From contig NZ_CAESCH010000001.1 in assembly GCF_903166545.1 (NCBI RefSeq), positions 248,001-312,000 on the forward strand: a stretch of DNA of 64,000 bases, written 5' to 3'. Positions 34,038 through 42,847 of the stretch are shown here, in pieces. The notes under the pieces were generated by a model. The model saw nothing but the letters and a program-made list of their open reading frames with translations. It ran no database searches and had not been told where the DNA came from. Position 1 is the first letter of the stretch. Each line of letters starts with the position of its first letter. Source of the stretch: Metabacillus schmidteae (GTDB taxonomy: Bacteria; Bacillota; Bacilli; Bacillales; Bacillaceae). The position numbers and the translations under genes are program-made.

Positions 34038-35078
34038 CTATTCAAACAGTGTGTAATCAATAAACACTTCTTTTGTTACTTTAGCTTTTGGCTCATTGAG
34101 ACCTTCCATCATTTTACGCTCTACTTTCTTCCTATTCTTATAGGTGGATTCAGTGTATAGATGTTGAATCTCCTGTCCAAACTCGTTGATTAACTCTTGA
34201 TGCCCTATCAGAGTTTCCACTTGTGTTATGCCGTATTTTTCTATGAGCTGCTCGTAATTTTTTCTCTTATTATTTTTATCAATCTTTTTTGATTGGTTAA
34301 TGCTTTTCAACTTCTCATTTATTTTATGCTTTTCCATTATCCACTTATAAAATTCTAGCGTTAAATAATCTACAAGTTTATTTGAGCTAGAATATTTATC
34401 CCGTTCATTTTTAGATGTTCTAATCTCAATCCTTAAAATATCTTTAGCCCTTTCCTCTACCCGCTTTTCATTCGCCAATATCTCTGCTTGTTTATCGTAA
34501 AACATTATTTTATGACTACTTTTAGAACTTGCTCTGTATTCTACACCTGTAGGAATAGACTTATCTTCTGATAATTTTTTGTTATTTTTATATGGAAACG
34601 AAAGCGTAGAAACGTGTTGTATCCAATCCTTGAGAGTGTAATCAGACAGGGTTACATCTAAGTTATAGCAACAATCCAACCTTTTTACATTCCATTCACC
34701 CTGTTTTATTTTTATTCCAAAAAGGTCATACATATCGGCATTTAATTTGTTCCAAAAATCGTTCAAGTCTGCTAGTTTAATCATTGTGAAGTTTTCACCA
34801 AACAAATATTTTGGAATAGACACTTCAATAATTAACACCCTGCTTTTTGAATAATAGTTAATGAATGGAATACGGTGTTTTCTTATAAAAATTGAATAAT
34901 ATATTTCACCTGTTTTTATTGTTACACTTTCTTGGACAGTTACATTATATGGTAATCGTTTATATTCATTAACATTACTATTTTTCAAAAATAATTGATG
35001 TTTTTCTTCCTTACGAAGTTGGTCTATGCTCTCAAGAGGTATATCAACATTGACATTTGCTCTAATTGTATCAAACAA
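34038..35078 (-). CDS. Phage/plasmid replication protein, gene II/X-like
   Basis: A 346-residue protein resembling the phage/plasmid replication (gene II/X) group that nicks DNA to start rolling-circle replication. Supporting segments are FDTIRANVNVDIP at the start, VKRLDCCYNLDVT, the segment SSHKIMFYDKQAEI and DILRIEIRTSKNERD, in the order typical of that family. The catalytic tyrosine cannot be fixed by eye. A lysine-rich helical C-terminus follows. The TTG start lies after AAAAGGATG. Within this element it could drive replication of the excised circle or, less likely, act as a relaxase. No origin was recognised. Confidence 0.7.
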   Translation of the reverse strand: MFDTIRANVNVDIPLESIDQLRKEEKHQLFLKNSNVNEYKRLPYNVTVQESVTIKTGEIYYSIFIRKHRIPFINYYSKSRVLIIEVSIPKYLFGENFTMIKLADLNDFWNKLNADMYDLFGIKIKQGEWNVKRLDCCYNLDVTLSDYTLKDWIQHVSTLSFPYKNNKKLSEDKSIPTGVEYRASSKSSHKIMFYDKQAEILANEKRVEERAKDILRIEIRTSKNERDKYSSSNKLVDYLTLEFYKWIMEKHKINEKLKSINQSKKIDKNNKRKNYEQLIEKYGITQVETLIGHQELINEFGQEIQHLYTESTYKNRKKVERKMMEGLNEPKAKVTKEVFIDYTLFE

Positions 35079-35218
35079 AATAAATACATCCTTTTCAATT
35101 AATAGTTTTTATCGAGGATATTCATGTTTTAACCCCTTTCAATGTTTTTTTGTTAATTATGTTAAATGATTTGTAAGGGATAAAATTTTACTGACAATAC
35201 GATGTTATACAGACAAAA

Positions 35219-35509
35219 TTATTCCATCGCTCTAAGTTCTAATAAAACTTCTTCTTCCGCTTCTTTTTGTTTTCTGTATAATGGGTCATTTAACAACTCT
35301 TCTTGGGTATCTTCTAATTCAAGTTCAAAAAGATAATCCTCCAAATCTTCCTCCGATAAATATGTTGGGTCATCGTAAAAACATCTTTCACCACCCCAAT
35401 CATCAATAAGATTCTTATAAACATCAGTATTGTGTACTACTAAATCAGCTATTAGATTTGAAAAAACATCTACCAATAAAGAACCCTTATTAGCTGGTAT
35501 ATTTTTCAT
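35219..35509 (-). CDS. Small acidic hypothetical protein of the element
   Basis: A 96-residue, strongly acidic protein with no match I recognise. Its second half is dominated by Glu, Asp and Leu (LSEEDLEDYLFELELEDTQE) and probably forms a helix. An AAAGGAG sequence lies 13-17 bases before the ATG, longer than usual. It precedes the replication protein gene on the same strand and starts near the XRE regulator's divergent promoter region, so it could be an accessory replication or DNA-mimic protein; that is speculation. Confidence 0.6.
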   Translation of the reverse strand: MKNIPANKGSLLVDVFSNLIADLVVHNTDVYKNLIDDWGGERCFYDDPTYLSEEDLEDYLFELELEDTQEELLNDPLYRKQKEAEEEVLLELRAME

Positions 35510-35644
35510 CTTGATGGTTCAACTCCTTTCAATTATCGTTGTGTTAAGTATGTTTTGTTTGTTAATTATTTTTTATTCATTATTTATTTTACGTTTAACA
35601 AATTTAACACTAGGCAATAATAGGTTGTGTAAGGAGGTGATTTA

Positions 35645-36226
35645 ATGGAAAACGTTACTTTTGGCGACTTTATAAGGGGTCTACGATTAAAAAATCGAAT
35701 ATCTTCAAGAGATTTATCTTCAAAAATTGGAAAGTCTTTTGCTTACGTTTCTCAATTAGAACGAGGAAATATAAAGAAACCCGATTATGAAACAGCTTAT
35801 CAGCTTTTAGAGTATTTAAATGTAAATCAATCAGAAATAAACGATATTTTGAATAATAAGTATCGCTTTTCTGATAATGATTTTTCTTTTTCTAATAAAT
35901 ACAACTTAGAAATTGACTATAATAACAAGCTATTTAACACCTCTTCTATAATAAATAAAAATGACTATAACGATGGGGAAATTGAGGATATTACAAAAGT
36001 ACAAAGCAATTTATTAGATGAATACTTTTTTTCTGCCATTGTTAATGAAATGAATAAGATGAATACAGTGATTTCTAATTTAAAGCATCTCTTTCAAGAC
36101 GAGGAAGGAAGAAAGTTTTTCACTTCTCTATTTTCTTATGATTTATCTAAGCTAGATAAAAAAGATAAGCTATTTTTACTTGAACAACTACACAAAATAT
36201 TTGAACAACAGGAGGAAACAAAATGA
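35645..36226 (+). CDS. XRE-family helix-turn-helix regulator of the element
   Basis: A 193-residue protein with an N-terminal XRE/Cro-type DNA-binding domain at about residues 6-65 (FIRGLRLKNRISSRDLSSKI, FAYVSQLERGNIKKPDYETA) and a less conserved C-terminal region. A perfect AAGGAGG lies 8 bases before the ATG. Its stop overlaps the start of the large recombinase gene (ATGA), so the two are translationally coupled. It probably controls excision or integration and perhaps the divergent leftward operon. AT-rich repeats TTGTTAATTAT at 35151 and 35560 could be operator parts, untested. Confidence 0.88.
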   Translation: MENVTFGDFIRGLRLKNRISSRDLSSKIGKSFAYVSQLERGNIKKPDYETAYQLLEYLNVNQSEINDILNNKYRFSDNDFSFSNKYNLEIDYNNKLFNTSSIINKNDYNDGEIEDITKVQSNLLDEYFFSAIVNEMNKMNTVISNLKHLFQDEEGRKFFTSLFSYDLSKLDKKDKLFLLEQLHKIFEQQEETK

Positions 36227-37776
36227 AGGTAGCTTTATATGTACGTGTATCGACAGAAGAGCAATTTCAAGAAGGCTTTTCCATCGAAGGACAAATTCAA
36301 ACACTTACGGATTTTTGCAAAGTTCACAAACACCAAATTATTGATGTTTATAAAGACGAAGGAATTAGTGCTAAAACTATGAATAGACCTGCTCTATCAC
36401 AATTATTACAAGATGCTAGTAAGGGTATGTTTGATATGGTGATGGTATGGAAAATTTCAAGATTATCAAGAAAACAATTAGATTTCTTAAACATTATCGA
36501 AACGCTTGAAAAACAAAATGTAGCCTTTTTTAGTCTTAGTGAAAACATTGACGCCTCGACACCTACTGGAAAAGCTATGTTACAAATGATGGGTAGCTTT
36601 GCTGAATTAGAACGAAACCAAATTGTTGAGAATGTAAAGATGGGGATGAATCAACGAGCTAATGAGGGGAATTGGAATGGTGGCAGTTCTCTAGGTTATA
36701 AATCTGAAAATAAACAATTAGTTATTGTTGAAGATGAAGCATTCATCGTCAGATATATATTTAACCTTTACATAAATGGAAAAGGTTATAAAGCAATTGC
36801 AAATAAATTAAACAAGGAAGGTTATAAGACAAAAAGAGGAAAAGCATTCTCTATTAATTCTATTAGAACTGTAATTACAAATCCTTTATATGCTGGATTT
36901 ATTCGGTTTAATCAAGTCGAAAATTGGTCTGAAAAAAGAAGACAAGGAAAAAATGAAAAACCTATGATTAAAGAAGGTAAGCATGAACAAATTATCACAA
37001 TGGATGTTTGGAACAAAGCCCAAGCAATGTTTAAAAAAAAATCACATAAACCTACAAAAACATTCTTAGGAAGTTTCCCTTTAACAGGATTATTACGGTG
37101 CCCTGTTTGTGGTCAAGGAATGATTGGACATAAGGCAAAGCGTTCTAATAAAAGCAATGAATACATTCGCTATTACCAATGCGGAAACTTTCACTATAAA
37201 GGCTCTTCTGTTTGTTCTTCTAATTTAGTATTAGCTGATGATGCAGAGGAATACGTATTTAAACGATTACACCTTCTTTCAAGGAATAAACAAGTGTTAT
37301 CAAATGTATTAGGTAAAGTAAATCAAGAACTAAAAAAGCATAAGCAACCACTCGAAGAACAATTGAAACAAACAGAAAAAGAAATAAAGAATAATGAGAA
37401 GGTAATTGAACTATACTTATCAAATTTTGAAAAAAAACAATTAAATAGTAAATCCTTGCTTCGTAAAATTGAAAATTTAGAAAAAAACAGTGAAACACTT
37501 TTGGCTAGAAAAAAAGCCATTGAATCTGAATTACGGAAGCCATCTGTTCAATCAATTGAGTTTAATGATGTGTTCGATGTACTATCTCAAATTAATATTG
37601 CTTTAAAGAATGTTAGCCATGAACAACAAAAGCATGTTCTTCATTCAATTATTAATAGGATTACAGTTAATGAGGGGAAAAGACCAAAAGAAAGAAGTAT
37701 CAAGGATATTGAACTTTTCTTTGATACTTCTCTTGAAGACTTTGTGCTTACTTATGGTACGGTTCACCCCGATTAA
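36223..37776 (+). CDS. Large serine recombinase (element integrase) ending in host rlmH sequence
   Basis: A 517-residue large serine recombinase. The resolvase domain is residues 1-145 (YVRVSTEEQ with catalytic serine near residue 10; [11 protein letters not shown]) and the recombinase domain about 160-260 ([20 protein letters not shown]). A zinc-ribbon follows at about 285-335 (CPVCGQGM ... [12 protein letters not shown]), then a coiled coil at about 355-440. It probably integrates and excises the element. The last codons (from about residue 509) lie in the right attachment site and antisense to rlmH, giving the ending TVHPD. Joining the element ends replaces this with HRKQTKNKVEFDTHLYISI, 533 residues. 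It overlaps rlmH by 29 bases and has no terminator of its own here. Confidence 0.94.
   Translation: MKVALYVRVSTEEQFQEGFSIEGQIQTLTDFCKVHKHQIIDVYKDEGISAKTMNRPALSQLLQDASKGMFDMVMVWKISRLSRKQLDFLNIIETLEKQNVAFFSLSENIDASTPTGKAMLQMMGSFAELERNQIVENVKMGMNQRANEGNWNGGSSLGYKSENKQLVIVEDEAFIVRYIFNLYINGKGYKAIANKLNKEGYKTKRGKAFSINSIRTVITNPLYAGFIRFNQVENWSEKRRQGKNEKPMIKEGKHEQIITMDVWNKAQAMFKKKSHKPTKTFLGSFPLTGLLRCPVCGQGMIGHKAKRSNKSNEYIRYYQCGNFHYKGSSVCSSNLVLADDAEEYVFKRLHLLSRNKQVLSNVLGKVNQELKKHKQPLEEQLKQTEKEIKNNEKVIELYLSNFEKKQLNSKSLLRKIENLEKNSETLLARKKAIESELRKPSVQSIEFNDVFDVLSQINIALKNVSHEQQKHVLHSIINRITVNEGKRPKERSIKDIELFFDTSLEDFVLTYGTVHPD
37748..37768. other. Right attachment site, inside rlmH and the recombinase gene
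   Basis: These bases encode GEPYHK-stop of RlmH on the minus strand and LTYGTVH of the recombinase on the plus strand. Compared with 31455-31475 only 37751 and 37757 differ. The integration leaves RlmH with its normal C-terminus. Confidence 0.9.
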
Positions 37777-38227
37777 TCCGAAACGCCCGATAAACTTGCT
37801 CCAACAAAATCAACCGCATCAACTGATGAGGAAATGTCATTTTCGAAAAAGAAAGACTGTCATTAGCTCTCTTCATAACAGCAGAACTCAACCCAAGTGA
37901 TCCCCCAATAACAAACGCAACTTTACTCTTTCCATAAGTAGCAAGCTGATCCAAATCCTTTGCCAGCTGTTCAGAAGATTTCATTTTTCCTTCAATGGCT
38001 AATGCGATAACATATGTGTCATCACTAATCTTGCTTAGGATTCTTTCTCCCTCTTTTTCCTTTACTTGCTCCATTTCGATTTCGCTTAGATTTTCAGGAG
38101 CTTTTTCATCTGGTAATTCAATGACTTCCATCTTTGCGTAGGATGATAAACGTTTTAAGTATTCATCGATTCCTTGTTTTAAGTATTTTTCTTTTAGCTT
38201 TCCAATTGTAATGATTGAAATGTTCAT
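37748..38227 (-). CDS. rlmH: 23S rRNA pseudouridine1915 N3-methyltransferase
   Basis: A 159-residue SPOUT-class enzyme that methylates pseudouridine 1915 of 23S rRNA (orfX in staphylococci, yydA in Bacillus). It begins [20 protein letters not shown] and has the SAM-binding knot segment [13 protein letters not shown] and [23 protein letters not shown]. The C-terminus NRGEPYHK is conserved across the family. The last seven codons, including stop, are duplicated at the far end of the integrated element, and the recombinase gene runs convergently into this gene. The probable original terminator is now 6.4 kb away at 31311-31347. Confidence 0.97.
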   Translation of the reverse strand: MNISIITIGKLKEKYLKQGIDEYLKRLSSYAKMEVIELPDEKAPENLSEIEMEQVKEKEGERILSKISDDTYVIALAIEGKMKSSEQLAKDLDQLATYGKSKVAFVIGGSLGLSSAVMKRANDSLSFSKMTFPHQLMRLILLEQVYRAFRINRGEPYHK

Positions 38228-38253
38228 TTTTGTTTCCCCGTTCTAATTATGTT

Positions 38254-38530
38254 TATCCACAAAAGTTATCCACATTACTGAAAACTTATCCACAATAATG
38301 TTAAAAATTATTCTCCAACTGCATATATAGCTGGTTTTTCACACAATTGGCATCTTGTGGATAACTTTCCATTGCTATCAATTTTTTCTATTTCTGGTGC
38401 AGTTTCTTTTTCATCTACATACATATCAATTGCTAGTTCAATATGGTCTTCACAGCAATACATTTTCTAGAATCCTCCTTATCCACATGTGGATATTTAT
38501 TATTTAGTTTACCCTTAATAGTTGTCCACA
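38254..38530. promoter_or_regulatory. DnaA-box cluster upstream of rlmH
   Basis: Exact TTATCCACA boxes occur at 38254-38262, 38267-38275, 38286-38294 and 38479-38487, and one on the opposite strand at 38356-38364. One-mismatch boxes lie at 38488-38496 and 38522-38530. A DnaA-box cluster at yydA (rlmH) is one of the oriC-proximal clusters known in B. subtilis that titrate DnaA. The cluster spans a small gene (38308-38463). Confidence 0.85.
38308..38463 (-). CDS. CxxH/CxxC mini-protein
   Basis: A 51-residue protein beginning MYCCEDHIELAIDMYVDE and ending RCQLCEKPAIYAVGE. The CCEDH and CQLC pairs would bind a zinc ion. It matches the small CxxH/CxxC protein family conserved next to htrA-type and rlmH genes in Bacillus; function is unknown. 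AAGGAGG lies 10 bases before the ATG. It is embedded in the DnaA-box cluster, and one box lies inside its coding sequence. Confidence 0.85.
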   Translation of the reverse strand: MYCCEDHIELAIDMYVDEKETAPEIEKIDSNGKLSTRCQLCEKPAIYAVGE

Positions 38531-38566
38531 ACCAGTAAAAAAAGAGAGCTAAAATATTTAGCTCCC

Positions 38567-39778
38567 TTACATGTTTTCCTCTCCAAGCTTTAACTTACCA
38601 GACATCTTTTCACCGTTGCGATAGTATACCACTTCAACTGTGTTACCGACATCCTGATCATAAAGAGCTTTTCGTAGTTCGATAATATCCTTTACTTTTT
38701 CCCCTGCAAACTCTGTGATAACATCAAACTCCTGTAAGCCGGCTTGAGCTGCTGGTGATACGGGAACAACACTCATTACGATGACACCATCTGTAACATC
38801 TTCAGATAGCTTTAATGTTTGCTCTTTATGGTAGCTGGAAACTTCATTTAACGATCTCATGCCAATTCCTAAAAACGGTCGTCTTACCTCACCATATTTT
38901 TCAAGGTCCTCAATAATTGGTATGGCGTGATTTGAAGGAATTGAAAGCCCGATTCCTTCTACTGCTGATTGAGCTATTTTCATGGAATTAATTCCAATCA
39001 CTTTTCCATCTAAATTGATTAGAGCTCCACCACTATTTCCAGGATTGATCGCTGCATCTGTTTGCATGACTTCAGCATTCCAGTCCACTTGACCGTCACC
39101 ATTTTCATCGATAGGGATCGCTCGTTCTGTTCCTGATATTATACCTTGTGTTACTGACCCTGAAAACTGAAGTCCAAGTGGATTTCCAATGGCAATGACA
39201 GGTTCACCAGGCTTAACACTATCAGAATTGCCAAACTCGGCTACTTTCTTTATCTTTTCACTATCTACTCTCAATACCGCGAGATCAGTTAAAGAATCGC
39301 TGCCCAGAATTTCAGCTGGGACTCTTGTTCCATCACTCAGACTAATTTCAAGTTGTGATGCTCCTTCAATAACATGGTGATTTGTGACGACAAAGGCATT
39401 CTTTCCTTCTTTTTTATAAATAACGCCTGAGCCGGTTCCAGCCTCACCCGTTTCATTCCAGAATCCGGCCTCCTGAAGATTGACAACACCAACAACAGCA
39501 TCTGATACATTGTCAACAATGTCTGTAATGGCTGAATTCACATTTACTGATACATTTTTGGTAACTCCCGACTGATTGTCAATAGTGCCTTCCTGGTCTG
39601 ACGACTCTTCTCCGAGTTCCATGTCATACGGAACGATATTTGACAGGGCCGGTATAGCAAAATACATCAACAATGCTCCTAGGATTGCTCCAACAAATCC
39701 TGCTAAAAACCAGCCGCCTCGATTACCTTTTTGTCTTTTGGCATTATAATTCTCATAATCTTGATCATAATAGCCCAT
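38567..39778 (-). CDS. HtrA/DegP-type membrane serine protease
   Basis: A 403-residue quality-control protease, the HtrC/YycK type found downstream of walJ. The start [18 protein letters not shown] is followed by one transmembrane helix at about residues 22-45 ([20 protein letters not shown]), a trypsin-like domain and a PDZ domain. The triad is visible as His in [11 protein letters not shown], Asp in [10 protein letters not shown] and Ser in [14 protein letters not shown]. The PDZ lies near the C-terminus ([19 protein letters not shown]). I dropped nine upstream codons because the ATG used follows AAAGGAATGGTGAG. Confidence 0.93.
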   Translation of the reverse strand: MGYYDQDYENYNAKRQKGNRGGWFLAGFVGAILGALLMYFAIPALSNIVPYDMELGEESSDQEGTIDNQSGVTKNVSVNVNSAITDIVDNVSDAVVGVVNLQEAGFWNETGEAGTGSGVIYKKEGKNAFVVTNHHVIEGASQLEISLSDGTRVPAEILGSDSLTDLAVLRVDSEKIKKVAEFGNSDSVKPGEPVIAIGNPLGLQFSGSVTQGIISGTERAIPIDENGDGQVDWNAEVMQTDAAINPGNSGGALINLDGKVIGINSMKIAQSAVEGIGLSIPSNHAIPIIEDLEKYGEVRRPFLGIGMRSLNEVSSYHKEQTLKLSEDVTDGVIVMSVVPVSPAAQAGLQEFDVITEFAGEKVKDIIELRKALYDQDVGNTVEVVYYRNGEKMSGKLKLGEENM

Positions 39779-39883
39779 TATGCTCACCATTCCTTTCAAA
39801 CACATCTTGAATAGTGCTTACCTAATCAACATTATTCTCTTGTAGATTGAAAATTAACCAAGATGATGACGATATTATGAAAT

Positions 39884-40678
39884 TTAAATTGCTACAAGCG
39901 TAGTTGGGGTTGTTGGGTCTGTATCATATAGTTCAAACTGTTCACCGGTAATAAAACCTTTACTAGCTAATGTTTGCTCAACAGACATTCTTGCTAAGTC
40001 TTTCATATTATTATCTTTACTTAAATGAGCTAAATAAATTCGTTTTGTTGAATCTCCGATCACATCCATCATGGCTAGTGCTGCATCTTCATTTGAAACA
40101 TGTCCCACATCACTTAGAATGCGTCGTTTAATACTCCAAGGATAATGACCCATTTGCAACATTGAGACATCATGATTGCTCTCAAAAACAAAGGCATCTG
40201 CATTGCGAATTGTGCCCTTCATTTTATCACTAACATACCCGGTGTCTGTTATCAATGCAAGCTTCTTTCCCTCATGATGAAATGCAAAAAACATCGGTTC
40301 TGCTGCATCATGGGAAACACCAAATGATTCAATATCCAAAGAGCCAAACGATTTTACAGAACCCGTTTGGAAAACAAACCTTTGATCTGTTGAAATTTCT
40401 CCGATTAAACCATTCATTGCTTGCCATGTTTTTTCATTTGCATAAATGGGTAGCTTATGTTTTCTGGCAAGTACACCCAGTCCTTTTATATGGTCACTAT
40501 GCTCATGTGTCACCAGGATGCCTGAAAGATTTTTTATATCTCGACCAATTTGCTCAAATAAGTTTGTCATTTGTTTACCGCTTAAACCAGCATCAACTAA
40601 AAATGCCTGATTGTTCGCTTCAACATAAATAGCATTCCCCGTACTACCGCTTGCAAGTACACTAAACTGCAAGCTCAT
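39884..40678 (-). CDS. walJ: Metallo-beta-lactamase-fold exonuclease WalJ (YycJ)
   Basis: A 264-residue metallo-hydrolase with the metal-binding motif [11 protein letters not shown], the N-terminal [16 protein letters not shown], and later ligands in [12 protein letters not shown] and ESNHD. YycJ/WalJ is encoded with the WalRK system in most Bacilli and acts as an exonuclease in mismatch repair. The ATG giving [10 protein letters not shown] follows GAGGAG by 8 bases. An in-frame GTG three codons upstream lies within that region. It ends the wal operon. Confidence 0.94.
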   Translation of the reverse strand: MSLQFSVLASGSTGNAIYVEANNQAFLVDAGLSGKQMTNLFEQIGRDIKNLSGILVTHEHSDHIKGLGVLARKHKLPIYANEKTWQAMNGLIGEISTDQRFVFQTGSVKSFGSLDIESFGVSHDAAEPMFFAFHHEGKKLALITDTGYVSDKMKGTIRNADAFVFESNHDVSMLQMGHYPWSIKRRILSDVGHVSNEDAALAMMDVIGDSTKRIYLAHLSKDNNMKDLARMSVEQTLASKGFITGEQFELYDTDPTTPTTLVAI

Positions 40679-40698
40679 CTTCGTCACTCCTCTTTTCC

Positions 40699-41517
40699 CT
40701 ATTCCGTTAATTGTAAAACATCCCCTTCTAATGCATTCACATAGTAATCTTCTTTCTCTTTATCTTCTTTTTCAACTATTAGATGCCAAGTTGGTGCCAA
40801 AATTTGCTGATTAGAAAGAGGGGTGTGAGTGTAGTAGCCATATTCAATATCTACCACTTCACTATTTGGTGTTAAATAATTATTTTTATATAAAGCTTCA
40901 ATTGCCTTTAAAGCAGTGATGGCTGATTCTTTTTCTTCGACTTCCTTTATTTCTTCTAACATTGATTGCTCGTAACTAATGATTTCATTATCCTCATTAA
41001 GATATAAAATCACCATTCCGATATGATCATTTTTTGTTTGGAAAATGGTCCGATTATTATAATTCTGAATACATATTATAGAGTTTTTTTGATCATCTGT
41101 ATACCAATAATGATATTGATCACCAGAAATAACATTATCCTTTAAAAATTGAGTAATTTTACTTTGAGTATTCACATCGGGTAATGGAAATGGCTTGTCT
41201 AATAACATGTTAATTGTCCGAAATGATTGTTCTCCCTCAAGACTTGATTTCGGTAATTCAACTCTTTGACCTTCTAATTTTGCCACTTCCTCTATTGTGA
41301 AATCCTTACTCTTTGCTGTAATATAAAAGCTTTTATTAATGTCCTCCGGTAAGTCATTATAAACGATTCCTTCTGCTTCTAACCTTTCCTCAATCGTGGC
41401 CTCCTGAATAATTGCATAATCAGATTTATCTCTTAGCTCAAAGAATTCCATTGCCAAATAGACATCTAAAACAAGAAAGGCAAGAATAAAAATGGTTTTT
41501 GTCTTACTCCAATCCAC
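40699..41517 (-). CDS. yycI: WalK regulatory membrane protein YycI
   Basis: A 272-residue bitopic membrane protein that, with YycH, restrains the WalK kinase. The N-terminal segment [20 protein letters not shown] is the single membrane helix, and the rest is extracellular (YycI fold, ending near [19 protein letters not shown]). I use the GTG start behind AAAGGGGGG, because family members begin MDWSKTK. It overlaps the yycH gene by 14 bases. Confidence 0.93.
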   Translation of the reverse strand: MDWSKTKTIFILAFLVLDVYLAMEFFELRDKSDYAIIQEATIEERLEAEGIVYNDLPEDINKSFYITAKSKDFTIEEVAKLEGQRVELPKSSLEGEQSFRTINMLLDKPFPLPDVNTQSKITQFLKDNVISGDQYHYWYTDDQKNSIICIQNYNNRTIFQTKNDHIGMVILYLNEDNEIISYEQSMLEEIKEVEEKESAITALKAIEALYKNNYLTPNSEVVDIEYGYYTHTPLSNQQILAPTWHLIVEKEDKEKEDYYVNALEGDVLQLTE

Positions 41518-42847
41518 TTCTATCCCCCCTTTGATTTCCATCTATTTTTAGAACTCTTCCATCCTGTAATTCAGCCCACCAATATGGAGTAATTTTTACA
41601 ATCCTTTGATCAGTTTCTCCCTGTAGTTCATACATAATATAAATGTCCTTAATGTCCTTTATATTAATAGATGAGTCCTTGGATAGAACATCTATTAATT
41701 CATGCCCCGAAGGTAATCTCTCTGTGTTATTACTTGAAAGGTTTTTCATAAGTTGATAAGAAGGACGTTCATAAATCGATATTTCACTTTGACCCCATTG
41801 TTGAGATATTTTGGTTGGTCCAAAGTATTTATCATCTGACTCAAATACCGGAATTGAATGAATAGACATAATGTACGTAATTTCTTGATTCAGCTCATTT
41901 ATCATATAAAAAATATAATCATCAGTCCAACCGCCGTGATCGTTTAAATAATCAACACTCTGACTAATGAGCGCACTGCTTTCAAGGAAGCTGGTATCTC
42001 TCAGTGTAGGGTTTACAAACTCTACCCTATGTTCACTTGAATGGATATTTAGTTCTCGCCAACTATCTGTATAGCGATTTCTCAATGAATTGACATCTTG
42101 TTTTACATTTTGGGGATTACCAAATAAAGCATTTTTAAAAGCAGACCCCTCAATTTCATCTGTACCATATTCATAGCTATCAATTTTCACTTCATTCTCT
42201 GGTAAGTAAATTTGAACATTATCATCTTCACCGTAAGCAAAGAATGGAATTAATTCGTTTCTTTGATTGTAAATCTCTGCAACAATTGTATTAGCATCCG
42301 TAAGATTAACAGAAGCTTCAACATATTGTAATGTATCACTTGAAACAAAGTACACCCTTTGGACTTCCTTCTCCCGTGGCACATTTAAATAGATTCGATC
42401 AAACCTTATATCTTCAATTAATTCTGTCTCCCAGTTAAACATTGTCTCAAAGGTTTCAAAAGGAACTCCGTCAAGAAATCTAAGTTCTATTTTAGCTTCA
42501 TCATTCCCGTTAATCCAATTTATAAATTTATCCTTCGAAAAAGTTTGAATTAAGTTACGATTAGTACTTAGGCTATAGTCCCATTTTTGCATTTCCGACC
42601 AAAGATTATTTACATCCTGCTTATCATACGTACCAAAATGCTGTTCTGGTGTATGCAAAAATAGCTTATTTGGTTTTATTACCTCATATAGCTCTCTTTC
42701 TATATTATTGATTGGAACACTTTCAACAAAACTATTATTTTGAAGCTCTTCAAAAGGCGGCTGTGAATTCCACAAATTCCATGTGAAAAATAAACTAATT
42801 CCAACTAGTATTGTTAATAACACACTTTTTATTGACTCTTTATTCAT
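41504..42847 (-). CDS. yycH: WalK regulatory membrane protein YycH
   Basis: A 447-residue bitopic membrane protein partnering YycI in control of WalK. One N-terminal helix (SVLLTILVGISLFFTWNLW) precedes a large extracellular domain. The ATG giving MNKESIKSV overlaps the walK stop as ATGA, which fixes the start and implies translational coupling. An upstream in-frame GTG was rejected for that reason. Confidence 0.93.
   Translation of the reverse strand: MNKESIKSVLLTILVGISLFFTWNLWNSQPPFEELQNNSFVESVPINNIERELYEVIKPNKLFLHTPEQHFGTYDKQDVNNLWSEMQKWDYSLSTNRNLIQTFSKDKFINWINGNDEAKIELRFLDGVPFETFETMFNWETELIEDIRFDRIYLNVPREKEVQRVYFVSSDTLQYVEASVNLTDANTIVAEIYNQRNELIPFFAYGEDDNVQIYLPENEVKIDSYEYGTDEIEGSAFKNALFGNPQNVKQDVNSLRNRYTDSWRELNIHSSEHRVEFVNPTLRDTSFLESSALISQSVDYLNDHGGWTDDYIFYMINELNQEITYIMSIHSIPVFESDDKYFGPTKISQQWGQSEISIYERPSYQLMKNLSSNNTERLPSGHELIDVLSKDSSINIKDIKDIYIMYELQGETDQRIVKITPYWWAELQDGRVLKIDGNQRGDRSGLE

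Larger units (their letters stand above)
31455..37768. mobile_element. 6.3-kb integrative element in the 3' end of rlmH (SCC-like target)
   Basis: The element is bounded by direct repeats of the last 21 bases of rlmH. It encodes, left to right: small serine resolvase (-), DUF3231 protein (-), replication protein (-), small acidic protein (-), XRE regulator (+), large serine recombinase (+). The leftward block and the rightward pair diverge from about 35.5-35.64 kb. It is visibly more AT-rich than the flanking core genes. No mec, ccrA/ccrB or restriction genes were seen, so it is not a classical SCC but shares its target. The replication protein and resolvase suggest a plasmid-like excised stage. 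Confidence 0.9.

Noticed and set aside
31455..37768. Classical SCC or SCCmec element
   Set aside because: The target is the same, but no mec, ccrA/ccrB/ccrC-type gene arrangement or typical SCC cargo is present; the recombinase abuts the attachment site instead.
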